The position numbers and the translations under genes are program-made. The notes under the pieces are model-generated. The model saw nothing but the letters and a program-made list of their open reading frames with translations, did not search any database and had not been told where the DNA came from. DNA of 64,000 nucleotides, from contig ONBK01000001.1 of the NCBI GenBank assembly GCA_900316055.1, positions 344,015-408,014 of the forward strand, read 5' to 3'. Shown here piece after piece: positions 1 through 7,285 of the stretch; position 1 is the first letter of the stretch; each line of letters opens with the position of its first letter. Source of the stretch: an uncultured Bacteroidales bacterium (lineage in GTDB: Bacteria > Bacteroidota > Bacteroidia > Bacteroidales > P3).

Positions 1-1
1 C

Positions 2-469
2 AAAAAGCTGGCGGTGCTGTCGTGCATGGACACGAGGCTCACGGAGCTGCTGCCGGCGGCATTAGGGCTCCGCAACGGCGACGCCAAGATTATCAAGAAT
101 GCCGGCGGACTCATCATCACACCCTTCGACTCCGCGATGCGCAGCCTTATTGTGGCGGTGTACGAGTTGGGGGTTGACAGCATCATGGTGGTGGCGCACT
201 CGCATTGCGGCGCCTGCCACATGAGCTACGACCACTTCCACGACGAGATGCTGGCCCGCGGTGTCACCGACCAGACACTCGACACCATCCGCAAATGCGG
301 TGTCGACCTCAACCACTGGCTTGAGGGCTTCCGCGACACCGAGGAATCGGTCCGCAAGACCGTGGAGACCATCCGCACTCACCCCTTGATGCCAAAGGAT
401 GTCACCGTCCGCGGCTTCATCATCGACAGCGAGACGGGCGCGCTGAATGAGGTGAACGAAGAAAAATGA
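2..469 (+). CDS. Beta-carbonic anhydrase, 5'-truncated by window edge
   Basis: Zinc enzyme that interconverts CO2 and bicarbonate. The frame is open from base 2, and the visible part begins KKLAVLSCMDTR, so the true start lies to the left; the GTG at 14 is an internal valine. The two family motifs are present: CxDxR (SCMDTR, zinc Cys with the Asp/Arg dyad) and HxxC (HSHCGAC). The compact C-terminus (RGFIIDSETGAL) resembles the small clade D enzymes. The stop TGA is at 467-469. The product is certain at family level; the N-terminus cannot be assessed. Confidence 0.9.
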   Translation, partial: KKLAVLSCMDTRLTELLPAALGLRNGDAKIIKNAGGLIITPFDSAMRSLIVAVYELGVDSIMVVAHSHCGACHMSYDHFHDEMLARGVTDQTLDTIRKCGVDLNHWLEGFRDTEESVRKTVETIRTHPLMPKDVTVRGFIIDSETGALNEVNEEK

Positions 470-557
470 AAAGTGGAAACCACCTATTACGAATACTGAT
501 GCATTAGGCGTGGGAATTTTAGAGAGAAAAAAATATTTTTCTTTGGGAGTTTTTACG

Positions 558-565
558 TATTTTTG
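558..565 (+). promoter_or_regulatory. Bacteroidota -7 box (TATTTTTG)
   Basis: TATTTTTG matches the Bacteroidota TAnnTTTG -7 element and lies 27 bases upstream of the DUF2147 start at 593. No clean -33 TTTG was seen at standard spacing. Confidence 0.6.
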
Positions 566-592
566 CATCATCAAACTAAAAAAAACACAAGA

Positions 593-1054
593 ATGAAAAA
601 GTTTTTGACAACACTGGCAATCACCATGTTTGCTTTCACCGGCATCATGGCTCAGAATGCATTGAACAATGCAGGTGACAACATCATCGGAATCTATCAG
701 AGCTCTCAGAGTGGCGATAACTTCAAAGCGAAGATTGTCAAACTTGAGGATGGCACCTACCAGGGTCAGGTTATCTGGATGGAAAAAACCACGGATGCCA
801 ATGGTAACAAGCGTCTCGATGCCAAGAATCCCGACAAGGAGTTGCGTAATGTGCCCTGTGACCAAATAGTACTCTTCAGTGGCCTGAAATACAACGAGAA
901 GAAACAACGTTGGGACGGCACCAAGATTTATGACCCCCAGCGTGGTGTGCGCGCCAAGATGACAGCAGAGTTCGCTGAAGACGGTTCCCTGAAAATCAAA
1001 GGCTCGGTGCTGGGCATCAGTGAGACGGTGAACTGGGAGAAAGTGAAGGAATAA
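593..1054 (+). CDS. Secreted DUF2147 family protein
   Basis: A protein of 153 residues with a clear signal peptide ([17 protein letters not shown], cleavage near MAQ), so it is exported. The mature part has the DUF2147 layout: an early GIY segment, a GQVIWM strand, a [11 protein letters not shown] segment and GTKIYDP. The family is a small beta-rich envelope domain without an assigned reaction. ATG 593 was preferred over the upstream in-frame TTG at 563 because it starts the signal peptide and follows the promoter box. Confidence 0.85.
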   Translation: MKKFLTTLAITMFAFTGIMAQNALNNAGDNIIGIYQSSQSGDNFKAKIVKLEDGTYQGQVIWMEKTTDANGNKRLDAKNPDKELRNVPCDQIVLFSGLKYNEKKQRWDGTKIYDPQRGVRAKMTAEFAEDGSLKIKGSVLGISETVNWEKVKE

Positions 1055-1087
1055 CCAAAAAGAGAAGAGGCCGGCGTTATCCTTGAC

Positions 1088-2839
1088 GTGGAACACAGGA
1101 ACAACATACTCAAGATAGAGAACCTGTCGGTATCTTTCGACGGACGGACAGTAGTAGAAGGCCTGAACCTCAGCCTCGAGCGAGGGAAGACCCTTGGTAT
1201 CGTGGGTGAAAGCGGCAGCGGCAAGAGCGTCAGCTCATTGGCGCTGATGGGATTGCTCCCAAAAAACGCCTCCGTCAGCGGACATGCTTGGATGGACGGC
1301 ACCGACCTGCTCACCCTCGACGAAGAGGGTTTCCGAGCCATCCGCGGCAATCGTATCTCGATGATTTTCCAAGAGCCCATGACCTCACTCAACCCCGTGC
1401 AGAAATGCGGGGCACAGGTTCTCGAAATGCTGAAAGCCCATCAGAATACTCCGAATAATCAGAGTACTCCGATGACTCCCAAAGAACGCGTTATCGCGCT
1501 CTTTAAAGAGGTGCTCCTCCCCCGCCCTGAGAAGATTTTCGACAGCTACCCCCATGAAATCAGCGGCGGTCAGAAGCAGCGTGTGATGATTGCGATGGCT
1601 CTCATCAACCACCCCGACATCCTCATCGCCGACGAACCCACCACAGCCCTCGATGTCACCGTACAGAAGACCATCCTCGACCTCCTCCGCTCACTCCAGC
1701 AGAAACACGGCATCAGCATCATCTTCATCACCCACGACCTCGGTGTCATCAGCCAGATTGCCGACGATATCTTAGTGATGTACCGTGGACACATGGTAGA
1801 ACAAGGTCCTGCCGCAGAGATCCTACAACATCCGAAAGAGCCCTATACACAAGGCCTGCTGGCTTGCCGCCCTCCCCTCGACAGCCGACCCGAAAGACTA
1901 CCAACGGTGGAAGACTATCTTTCGAATGAAGAAGTAAAAATGAAGAATGAAGAATTGGCAGACACAACAAATAATTCAACATTCGACATTAAACATTCAA
2001 CATTAGTCACCGTCAAGGACTTGACGGTGGAATATACTCTGAAGAAGAGCCTCTTCGGAAAGCCTCTGCAGACCCTCAAAGGTGTCGACGGCATCTCGTT
2101 TGACATCATGGAAGGAGAGACCCTTGGCCTCGTGGGAGAGAGCGGATGCGGCAAGAGCACCCTCGGGCGCGCCCTGCTGCGTCTCATCGACCATAGCGAC
2201 GGGAGCATCCTCTATCGCGGGCGCCCCCTCGACACCCTCAACGCCAAGGAGATGCGTTCCCTACGTCCCAAACTGCAGATTATCTTCCAAGACCCCTACT
2301 CTTCCCTTAATCCAAGAATCACCATCGGCGACGCGATAAGTGAACCCTTGATGGTTCACAAAGGTGAAAAGTTAAAGGAGAAAGGTGAAAGCCATGATAT
2401 CCACAACACTATTTCACCTCTCACCTCTCACCTCTCACCCAAAGAGCGTGTCTGCGCTCTCATGCAGCAAGTGGGCCTCAATCCCGACTGGTACAACCGC
2501 TACCCTCACGAACTCAGCGGCGGTCAACGCCAACGCGTCTGCATCGCCCGTGCCCTCATCCTACAACCCGAGTTGGTGGTTTGCGACGAGAGCGTCTCTG
2601 CCCTTGATGTCAGTGTGCAGGCACAGGTGCTCAATCTCCTCAACGACCTCAAGCGCCAGTACCATTACACCTACCTCTTCATCTCCCACGACCTCAGTGT
2701 AGTAAAATTCCTCTCCGACCGCATCATGGTGATGCAGCAAGGCCGCATCGTGGAGCAAGGCACCCCGGACGACCTCTTCGCCCATCCGAAGACCGACTAC
2801 ACACGCACCCTCATCGAGGCCATCCCTCGCATCAAGTAA
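1088..2839 (+). CDS. Fused double-ATPase ABC protein (DppD-DppF type)
   Basis: Two complete ABC ATPases of the oligopeptide/nickel importer class in one 583-residue chain. NBD1 has Walker A GESGSGKS (40-47), signature SGGQKQR (159-165) and Walker B ILIADEP (178-184). NBD2 has Walker A GESGCGKS (350-357), LSGGQRQR (477-484) and [11 protein letters not shown]. Each NBD ends in the oligopeptide-type tail ([22 protein letters not shown]). No permease or binding protein is nearby. The start is GTG at 1088; no ATG is close. The inter-NBD linker (about 279-306) and a loop of NBD2 (about 424-451) are encoded by heptad repeat tracts. Confidence 0.92.
   Translation: MEHRNNILKIENLSVSFDGRTVVEGLNLSLERGKTLGIVGESGSGKSVSSLALMGLLPKNASVSGHAWMDGTDLLTLDEEGFRAIRGNRISMIFQEPMTSLNPVQKCGAQVLEMLKAHQNTPNNQSTPMTPKERVIALFKEVLLPRPEKIFDSYPHEISGGQKQRVMIAMALINHPDILIADEPTTALDVTVQKTILDLLRSLQQKHGISIIFITHDLGVISQIADDILVMYRGHMVEQGPAAEILQHPKEPYTQGLLACRPPLDSRPERLPTVEDYLSNEEVKMKNEELADTTNNSTFDIKHSTLVTVKDLTVEYTLKKSLFGKPLQTLKGVDGISFDIMEGETLGLVGESGCGKSTLGRALLRLIDHSDGSILYRGRPLDTLNAKEMRSLRPKLQIIFQDPYSSLNPRITIGDAISEPLMVHKGEKLKEKGESHDIHNTISPLTSHLSPKERVCALMQQVGLNPDWYNRYPHELSGGQRQRVCIARALILQPELVVCDESVSALDVSVQAQVLNLLNDLKRQYHYTYLFISHDLSVVKFLSDRIMVMQQGRIVEQGTPDDLFAHPKTDYTRTLIEAIPRIK
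1925..1959 (+). repeat. Heptad tract in ABC linker (sense-strand stops)
   Basis: Five 7-bp units based on AATGAAG. Units 1, 3 and 4 are exact. Units 2 and 5, where the TGA would be in frame, read AAGTAAA and AATTGGC instead. Confidence 0.85.
1974..2008 (-). repeat. Heptad tract in ABC linker (antisense stops)
   Basis: Five 7-bp units based on ATTCAAC (complement GTTGAAT). With the tract at 1925 it makes an imperfect inverted pair separated by 14 bases. Confidence 0.8.
2362..2389 (+). repeat. Heptad tract in ABC NBD2 (sense-strand stops)
   Basis: Four units based on AGGTGAA. Unit 2, where TGA would be in frame, is AAGTTAA; unit 3 differs by one base. It encodes [10 protein letters not shown]. 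Confidence 0.85.
2411..2438 (-). repeat. Heptad tract in ABC NBD2 (antisense stops)
   Basis: Four units, three of them perfect CTCTCAC (complement GTGAGAG). It encodes [10 protein letters not shown], the same ten residues as the mnmE tract at 12011. It forms an inverted pair with 2362-2389 across a 21-base loop. Confidence 0.9.
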
Positions 2840-2852
2840 TCAAAGGAAAAAA

Positions 2853-3392
2853 TCAATAAGTGGGAATCCAACGTTCGAGCACTTCCTGTGTCTCGGGAGT
2901 GTGCTGGATAATCAGTACCATGCGTTCGCTGTACTGGTGCTCATACTCCGAGAATCCACCGTCGGGAAGCATCTTCAGCCGCCCCTTGTCGACGCCGAAA
3001 TCTTTTATCAACGCATCATATACCGCCTGACTTCGGCGCGTGCAGAGCTTGCGGTTGTGCCGCTGCGACTCTTTGGCGTCATCGGCAGAAGCGATAATAT
3101 AGAATTCCACTCCCCCTTCTGCCAACTCCATCTGCGACACCATCAGATTCAACTGACGCAGCGCCTTATTGTCCAGTTCATCGTCGTCGACAGCGAAACG
3201 CACCACCGACACAGGCAAATGCAAGCTCTCGTTAGTTGCCAGCATATCGTCAATCAACCCATTAGGAATCCGTGAGGTCGTCACTGTATCTTCCCCAACG
3301 ACCTCCTGCGCCTTTACCTCCCCAGCCTCAAATCCTATAAGACTTATGAAAGCAATCAACGCTGTTTTCAATAATCTGTCACCCATAACCAT
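2853..3392 (-). CDS. OmpA-domain-like envelope protein
   Basis: A protein of 179 residues with an N-terminal signal region (ALIAFISLIGFEAGEVKA). The C-terminal half follows the OmpA/MotB peptidoglycan-associated pattern: SVVRFAVDDDEL, then NRKLCTRRSQAVYDALIKDFG followed by a KMLPDGG segment. A mid-protein FYIIASAD strand corresponds to the VxGHTD strand of the family but lacks its canonical residues. It probably contacts cell wall in the periplasm. It is convergent with the ABC gene (13 bp apart). Confidence 0.6.
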   Translation of the reverse strand: MVMGDRLLKTALIAFISLIGFEAGEVKAQEVVGEDTVTTSRIPNGLIDDMLATNESLHLPVSVVRFAVDDDELDNKALRQLNLMVSQMELAEGGVEFYIIASADDAKESQRHNRKLCTRRSQAVYDALIKDFGVDKGRLKMLPDGGFSEYEHQYSERMVLIIQHTPETQEVLERWIPTY

Positions 3393-3410
3393 TAATTAAC
3401 CCTTTAAAAA

Positions 3411-3438
3411 GAACCGCCCCTGATGAAAAGAGCGGTTC
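3411..3438 (-). terminator. Hairpin terminator after the DksA-like gene
   Basis: A 7-bp stem GAACCGC/GCGGTTC with a 14-base loop, downstream of the minus-strand gene ending at 3483. The A-run at 3405-3410 becomes a T-run on the transcript. Confidence 0.65.
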
Positions 3439-3482
3439 CAACATTGTCAAAGTGGTGTTTTATATGTTGGGATTATGAAAAA

Positions 3483-3884
3483 TCACTTTCTTTTTTTACT
3501 TGCCTCTTTGGCTTCCACGGTCATGGTGGCGTGGGGCACAATCATCAGGCGCTCCTTCGGGATGAGTTTACCGGTGGCCTGGCAAATGCCGTAGGTGCCG
3601 TTCTCAATGCGGATGAGGGCGGCGCGGAGGTCACGAATGAACTTCTGCTGACGAGCGGCCAACTTCTGGTTCTCCTCTTTCAGCAACACGTTGCTTCCCT
3701 CCTCGAGAGTTTTAAAGGTGGGGGCGGTATCCGTCACGTCGTTCTCGCTGCCGGCCACAGCCTGCTGCAGCATCTCGAGATCCTTTTCAGCTTTGGCTAT
3801 CTTCGAAAGAATCAACTCCTTGAATTCCTGTAATTCCTCGGGGGAATAGCGATTCTTCTCTTGGGGTTTCTCTTTAGCTTTCAT
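3483..3884 (-). CDS. TraR/DksA family protein with a degenerate zinc site
   Basis: A protein of 133 residues with a long N-terminal coiled-coil region (about 15-95) followed by the DksA signature ENGTYGICQATGKLIPKERL. DksA-type proteins bind the RNA polymerase secondary channel. The usual four zinc cysteines are reduced to one (C101): the second Cys of the CxxC pair is Thr and the distal pair falls at H118/T121-type positions. The family assignment is firm; whether it binds metal is doubtful. It has its own promoter at 3907-3914 and terminator at 3411-3438. Confidence 0.85.
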   Translation of the reverse strand: MKAKEKPQEKNRYSPEELQEFKELILSKIAKAEKDLEMLQQAVAGSENDVTDTAPTFKTLEEGSNVLLKEENQKLAARQQKFIRDLRAALIRIENGTYGICQATGKLIPKERLMIVPHATMTVEAKEASKKRK

Positions 3885-3906
3885 GATGTCATTGTATTTC
3901 TGAGTG

Positions 3907-3914
3907 CAAAAATA
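3907..3914 (-). promoter_or_regulatory. -7 box for the DksA-like gene
   Basis: TATTTTTG on the minus strand, 22 bases before the ATG at 3884. Confidence 0.6.
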
Positions 3915-3946
3915 GGCATTTTCCGCAAACTAACAGGAAAAACATT

Positions 3947-4486
3947 TCAACACTCGGTGTTAATATTATCAAGATATAAATCAATCAATCCTTTAGGTGC
4001 TGTGATATAGAGTGTTTTTTGCTCGCGATCCACTTTGTCAATCACCTCGTCGATAACCGGAATCAGTATCTCCACTTCGTTTTTCATCACCTGAAAGAGC
4101 GGCTGTGCGGGGTAGTCAATCACCTGTGCCAACGTGCCAATATCACCCTTCTCACTGTCAATCACTCTGAAACCCGCCACTTCGTGGAAATAGAATTTGT
4201 TGCCCTCCAATTTCGGCAGCAAGTCGAGGGGGAGGTAGAGCGAGTGGCCGCAGAGCGATGTCGTCTGCTCAGCAGTAATCTCTTCGAAGGTCACGATGGC
4301 CTTGTTGCCGTTCAGTTGGTCGATATGGAAAAAATAAGGCACCAATTTCCCCTTCACCTCCACAAAGGCAGAGTCGAGTTCGGCATAATCCTCCGGCTCA
4401 TCCACATCGAGGAACAGTATCACCTGTCCCTTCACGCCCCAAGGCTTGGTCACCTTACCCAGATAATAGCAATCCTTTATTTCCAT
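3947..4486 (-). CDS. rimM: Ribosome maturation factor RimM
   Basis: Assists 30S head assembly around ribosomal protein S19. The N-terminal RimM barrel starts YYLGKVTKPWGVKGQV, and the C-terminal PRC-barrel includes YFHEVAGFRVID and ILIPVIDEVIDKVD. The ATG at 4486 (MEIKDCYYLGKV) was chosen because homologs begin just before this GK(I/V)xKPxGVKG block; in-frame ATGs at 4510 and 4528 would add residues outside the family. It lies downstream of rpsP with a hairpin between them. Confidence 0.92.
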   Translation of the reverse strand: MEIKDCYYLGKVTKPWGVKGQVILFLDVDEPEDYAELDSAFVEVKGKLVPYFFHIDQLNGNKAIVTFEEITAEQTTSLCGHSLYLPLDLLPKLEGNKFYFHEVAGFRVIDSEKGDIGTLAQVIDYPAQPLFQVMKNEVEILIPVIDEVIDKVDREQKTLYITAPKGLIDLYLDNINTEC

Positions 4487-4537
4487 ATCTGTGTAACGAG
4501 AACAATTCATTATTATTGTCCCAAACATAATAAAAAG

Positions 4538-4570
4538 AATTAAGAACCATGCGCTGCATGGTTCTTAATT
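4538..4570 (-). terminator. 15-bp hairpin between rpsP and rimM
   Basis: Perfect 15-bp arms (4538-4552 and 4556-4570) with a 3-base loop. On the minus strand the stem ends in AATTC followed by TTTTTA. It can end rpsP transcripts or attenuate read-through into rimM. Confidence 0.8.
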
Positions 4571-4596
4571 CAGAAATCTCAATTCCTAATTGATTA
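4568..4596 (-). repeat. Irregular heptad tract at the rpsP stop
   Basis: On the minus strand the rpsP stop TAA is followed by 7-bp units of the type ATTAGGA and ATTGAGA, each with a stop triplet. The period is less regular than at other loci and it merges into the hairpin. Confidence 0.5.
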
Positions 4597-5160
4597 AGCC
4601 TCGGCGGGAGCCTCGGTTTCAGCGGGAGCTTCACCTTCGGTGTTCTCGGCGGCAGCAGCAGCTTCGGCCTCAGCCTTAGCGGCAGCTTCAGCCTCGGCGG
4701 CAGCCTGACGCTTGGCGGCGACGGCGGCAGCCTTAGCCTCGTTAGCCTTCTTCTCGGCCTCGAGACGAGCCTTCTTGGTGTTGCGGACGTTGTTCTCAAC
4801 GTCGCTCTTCTTGCTGTTTATCTTAGCCTCTTTGGCCTGCAGCCACTCGTTGAAACGCACATCGGCGGTCTCTTGGCTGATAGCACCCTTCTCAACACCA
4901 ATCTGAAGGTGACGACGGAGCAGGACGCCCTTATAGCTGAGGATGCGACGCACGGTGTCGCTGGGCTGGGCACCATTCTTCACCCATTCGACGGCGCGGT
5001 CGAAGTTGAGGTCGATGGTGGCAGGGTTGGTCAACGGATTGTAGGTGCCAAGCTTCTCGATAAATCTTCCATCTCGAGGTGCACGACCATCCGCAACAAC
5101 GATGTGGTAGAAAGGCTGATTCTTTTTACCATGACGCTGAAGTCTAATTCTTGCTGGCAT
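4594..5160 (-). CDS. rpsP: 30S ribosomal protein S16 with long Ala/Glu tail
   Basis: The first 80 or so residues are canonical S16 ([47 protein letters not shown]). The chain runs to 188 residues, about twice the usual bacterial length. The extra part continues with [21 protein letters not shown], then a Lys-rich helix ([18 protein letters not shown]) and an Ala/Glu run ending TEAPAEA. Extended S16 is known in Bacteroidota; this tail looks like a flexible or helical acidic arm on the ribosome surface. Confidence 0.95.
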   Translation of the reverse strand: MPARIRLQRHGKKNQPFYHIVVADGRAPRDGRFIEKLGTYNPLTNPATIDLNFDRAVEWVKNGAQPSDTVRRILSYKGVLLRRHLQIGVEKGAISQETADVRFNEWLQAKEAKINSKKSDVENNVRNTKKARLEAEKKANEAKAAAVAAKRQAAAEAEAAAKAEAEAAAAAENTEGEAPAETEAPAEA

Positions 5161-5213
5161 AATTGTTTGGTTTTTAAATAATTAATACTTTTTGTTGTTA
5201 AAATAACAGACTG

Positions 5214-5221
5214 CAAAGATA
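5214..5221 (-). promoter_or_regulatory. -7 box for rpsP
   Basis: TATCTTTG on the minus strand, 53 bases before the rpsP ATG. A second minus-strand box, TATTTTTG, lies at 5413-5420, beyond the palindromic element. Confidence 0.6.
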
Positions 5222-5233
5222 CAACTTTTTTTC

Positions 5234-5260
5234 AAATTAAAAATTAAAAATTAATAATTT
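5234..5260. repeat. AAATTAA heptad tract upstream of the rpsP promoter
   Basis: Three perfect AAATTAA units (5234-5254) and a degenerate fourth. TAA recurs every 7 bases. Confidence 0.7.
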
Positions 5261-5307
5261 ACACTAAAAAACGGCACCATACCTTCCACCTATCATCACC
5301 CTGTCAT

Positions 5308-5386
5308 CACCGTACCAACTCCTACCGTGGTAGGAGTTGGTACGGTGTTAGGACGGTGTTAGGACGGTGTTGGTACGGTGTTGGTG
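5308..5386. repeat. Palindromic element with 11-bp tandem units
   Basis: A perfect 19-bp inverted repeat (5308-5326 with 5329-5347, GT centre) runs directly into four 11-bp units from 5342: two ACGGTGTTAGG and two ACGGTGTTGGT. The left side, read on the minus strand, continues with degenerate 11-mers such as ACGGTGATGAC to about 5270. The element is therefore symmetric with helical-turn periodicity. Confidence 0.9.
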
Positions 5387-5566
5387 CTGATTATGTGTAA
5401 GTTACGTCGGTACAAAAATAGTATAATATTGATTACTAGGTTATTATATGTATTATTTAACAGATTTTAATGATTTTTGAGGGGCTGGGGCAATAAAAAA
5501 AAGAGTAGCTCGTTAGAGGAAAAATGCGCGTAACTTAATATTAATTGTTAATTATTAAATACCAAT

Positions 5567-6958
5567 ATGAGCCTTATCAAATCCATTTCGGGCATCCGCG
5601 GCACTATCGGCGGGCCCGCCGGCGAGGGCCTCACACCCCTCGATGTAGTTAAATTCACCTCGGCTTTCGCCACCTTTCTGAAGAATGCCAATCCCGGCCG
5701 CCGTCTGCGGCTGGCCGTGGGTCGCGACGCACGCCTGAGCGGCGCCATGGTAGACCGCTTGGTGGTGGGCACGCTGCAGGGCATGGGTGTCGACGTGCTG
5801 GAGACAGGTCTCAGCACCACTCCTACCACCGAGATGACCGTTATCGACGGCCACTGCGACGGCGGCATTATCATCACCGCTAGCCACAACCCAAAACACT
5901 GGAACGCCCTCAAACTGCTTAACAACAAGGGCGAATTTATCTCCGACGCCGAAGGGAAAGAAGTGCTGCGCTTAGCCGAGAGCGGCAAGGTGAACTACGC
6001 CGAGGTCGACGACCTGGGCCAGGTGACCGTCGAGGAGGATTGGATCGACCGCCATATCGAGCGGGTGCTGGGACTGGAACTGGTGGATGTAGATACTATC
6101 AAGAAGGCCAACTTCAAGGTGGCTGTGGACGCCGTTAACTCCACCGGTGGCTTGGCCATCCCGCGTCTGCTGCGCCGCCTCGGCGTGCAAAACGTGGTGG
6201 AACTCAACTGCGAGCCCACGGGTCATTTCGCCCACAACCCCGAACCTATCCCGCAGAACCTGACACAAATCAGCGACTGCGTGAGAGATAACCACTGCGA
6301 CCTGGGCATCGTCGTAGATCCCGATGTAGACCGTCTGGCCTTGGTGTGCGAGACCGGCGAGATGTTCGGCGAGGAATATACGCTGGTGAGCGTGGCCGAC
6401 TATGTGCTGCAGCACACACCGGGCAATACGGTGAGCAACCTCTCTTCCAGCCGCGCCTTGCGCGACGTCACACGCCGCTATGCCGGCTGCGAATACAACG
6501 CCGCCGCCGTGGGTGAGGTAAATGTCACCACCTTGATGCGCTCCACTGGCGCCGTCATCGGCGGTGAGGGTAACGGAGGCGTTATCTACCCCGCCCTGCA
6601 TTACGGACGCGATGCCCTCGTGGGCGTGGCCCTCTTCCTCACCTTACTGGCCAAGCGCGGCATGAAAGTAAGCGAGTTAAGAAAGACCTATCCCGAGTAT
6701 ATCATCAGCAAGAACCGCAAGGACCTAACGCCCGATATGGAGGTCGATGCCCTGCTGGCGAAAGTCGCAGCCTTCTACAAGAGCGATACCGCCGTGGAGA
6801 AGGTGACCACTATCGACGGCGTGAAGATTGACTTTGCCGACGGCTGGGTGCACCTGCGCAAGAGCAACACCGAGCCCATTATCCGCATCTACAGCGAAGC
6901 CGCCACCGAGGCGAGGGCAAACGAGCTGGCCCAGCAGGTGATACAGCAGATTGGATAA
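5567..6958 (+). CDS. glmM: Phosphoglucosamine mutase-like phosphohexomutase
   Basis: Alpha-D-phosphohexomutase of 463 residues. All four active-site loops are present: phosphoserine loop TASHNP (S106), metal loop DPDVDR (251-256), sugar loop GGEGNGG (332-338) and phosphate loop RKSNTEPIIRIY (430-441). The GEGNGG loop fits glucosamine-type mutases of Bacteroidota, which make glucosamine-1-phosphate for peptidoglycan and LPS; phosphomannomutase activity cannot be excluded. Its stop codon TAA (6956) opens a three-unit heptad stop ladder and a strong terminator follows. Confidence 0.88.
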   Translation: MSLIKSISGIRGTIGGPAGEGLTPLDVVKFTSAFATFLKNANPGRRLRLAVGRDARLSGAMVDRLVVGTLQGMGVDVLETGLSTTPTTEMTVIDGHCDGGIIITASHNPKHWNALKLLNNKGEFISDAEGKEVLRLAESGKVNYAEVDDLGQVTVEEDWIDRHIERVLGLELVDVDTIKKANFKVAVDAVNSTGGLAIPRLLRRLGVQNVVELNCEPTGHFAHNPEPIPQNLTQISDCVRDNHCDLGIVVDPDVDRLALVCETGEMFGEEYTLVSVADYVLQHTPGNTVSNLSSSRALRDVTRRYAGCEYNAAAVGEVNVTTLMRSTGAVIGGEGNGGVIYPALHYGRDALVGVALFLTLLAKRGMKVSELRKTYPEYIISKNRKDLTPDMEVDALLAKVAAFYKSDTAVEKVTTIDGVKIDFADGWVHLRKSNTEPIIRIYSEAATEARANELAQQVIQQIG

Positions 6959-6976
6959 CGGTTAATGGTTAAAGAA
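6956..6976 (+). repeat. Three-frame stop ladder at the glmM stop
   Basis: Three successive heptads beginning TAA at 6956 (the glmM stop), 6963 and 6970, which closes all three frames within 17 bases. Confidence 0.85.
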
Positions 6977-7008
6977 AGGCTGGCGCGGTCAATATCGCGC
7001 CAGCCTTT
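6975..7008 (+). terminator. glmM terminator
   Basis: Perfect 13-bp stem (6975-6987 with 6996-7008), GC-rich, 8-base loop, ending in TTT. Confidence 0.85.
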
Positions 7009-7030
7009 AACTATTACCTCTTTGGACTTT

Positions 7031-7045
7031 TATCTATTATCTATT
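7031..7045 (-). repeat. Short TATCTAT heptad pair after the PspC gene
   Basis: Two TATCTAT units. On the minus strand they read as repeated TAGATAA, about 30 bases past the PspC gene stop. Confidence 0.45.
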
Positions 7046-7073
7046 CAATACGGTTATCTTCAGGGGCGGCAAG

Positions 7074-7247
7074 CTAAACTATAAGGTAGGCCCAGCATCC
7101 GAAGAGGCCGAAGAAAATGGCGATAAGAAAAAGAATTCGAATCACAGTGGGATCGACATTCAAATACTTAGCGATGCCACCACAGACACCAGCAATCTTT
7201 CGATCGCTGGTGCTGCGGGTAAGACGACGATAGCTGTTGTTTTCCAT
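7074..7247 (-). CDS. Small PspC-domain membrane protein (57 aa)
   Basis: Translation gives MENNSYRRLTRSTSDRKIAG, then VCGGIAKYLNVDPTVIRI and a hydrophobic end (LFLIAIFFGLFGCWAYLIV). The R-KIAGVCGGIAxYLxxDPTxxR pattern is the hallmark of PspC domains, one-TM envelope-stress proteins. At 57 residues it is a minimal stand-alone domain. It lies downstream of the peptidase gene on the same strand (35 bp apart, the gap filled by a heptad tract), so it may be co-transcribed. Confidence 0.9.
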   Translation of the reverse strand: MENNSYRRLTRSTSDRKIAGVCGGIAKYLNVDPTVIRILFLIAIFFGLFGCWAYLIV

Positions 7248-7252
7248 ATCTT

Positions 7253-7285
7253 TAAACGTTAAACTTTAAACGTTAACCGTTATTA
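7253..7285 (-). repeat. Stop ladder after the M3 peptidase gene
   Basis: The peptidase stop TAA (7285-7283) is followed by five TAA triplets (7282, 7275, 7268, 7261, 7254), 7 bases apart, in units such as TAACGTT and TAAAGTT. Confidence 0.9.

Larger units (their letters stand above)
5161..5566. other. 406-bp divergent gap rpsP/glmM: promoters and 11-bp periodic element
   Basis: It holds the rpsP -7 box (5214), a short AAATTAA tract (5234-5254), the two-armed palindromic 11-bp repeat (5270-5386), a second minus-strand TATTTTTG (5413-5420) and AT-rich DNA before glmM. No ORF or RNA gene was recognised. Confidence 0.7.
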
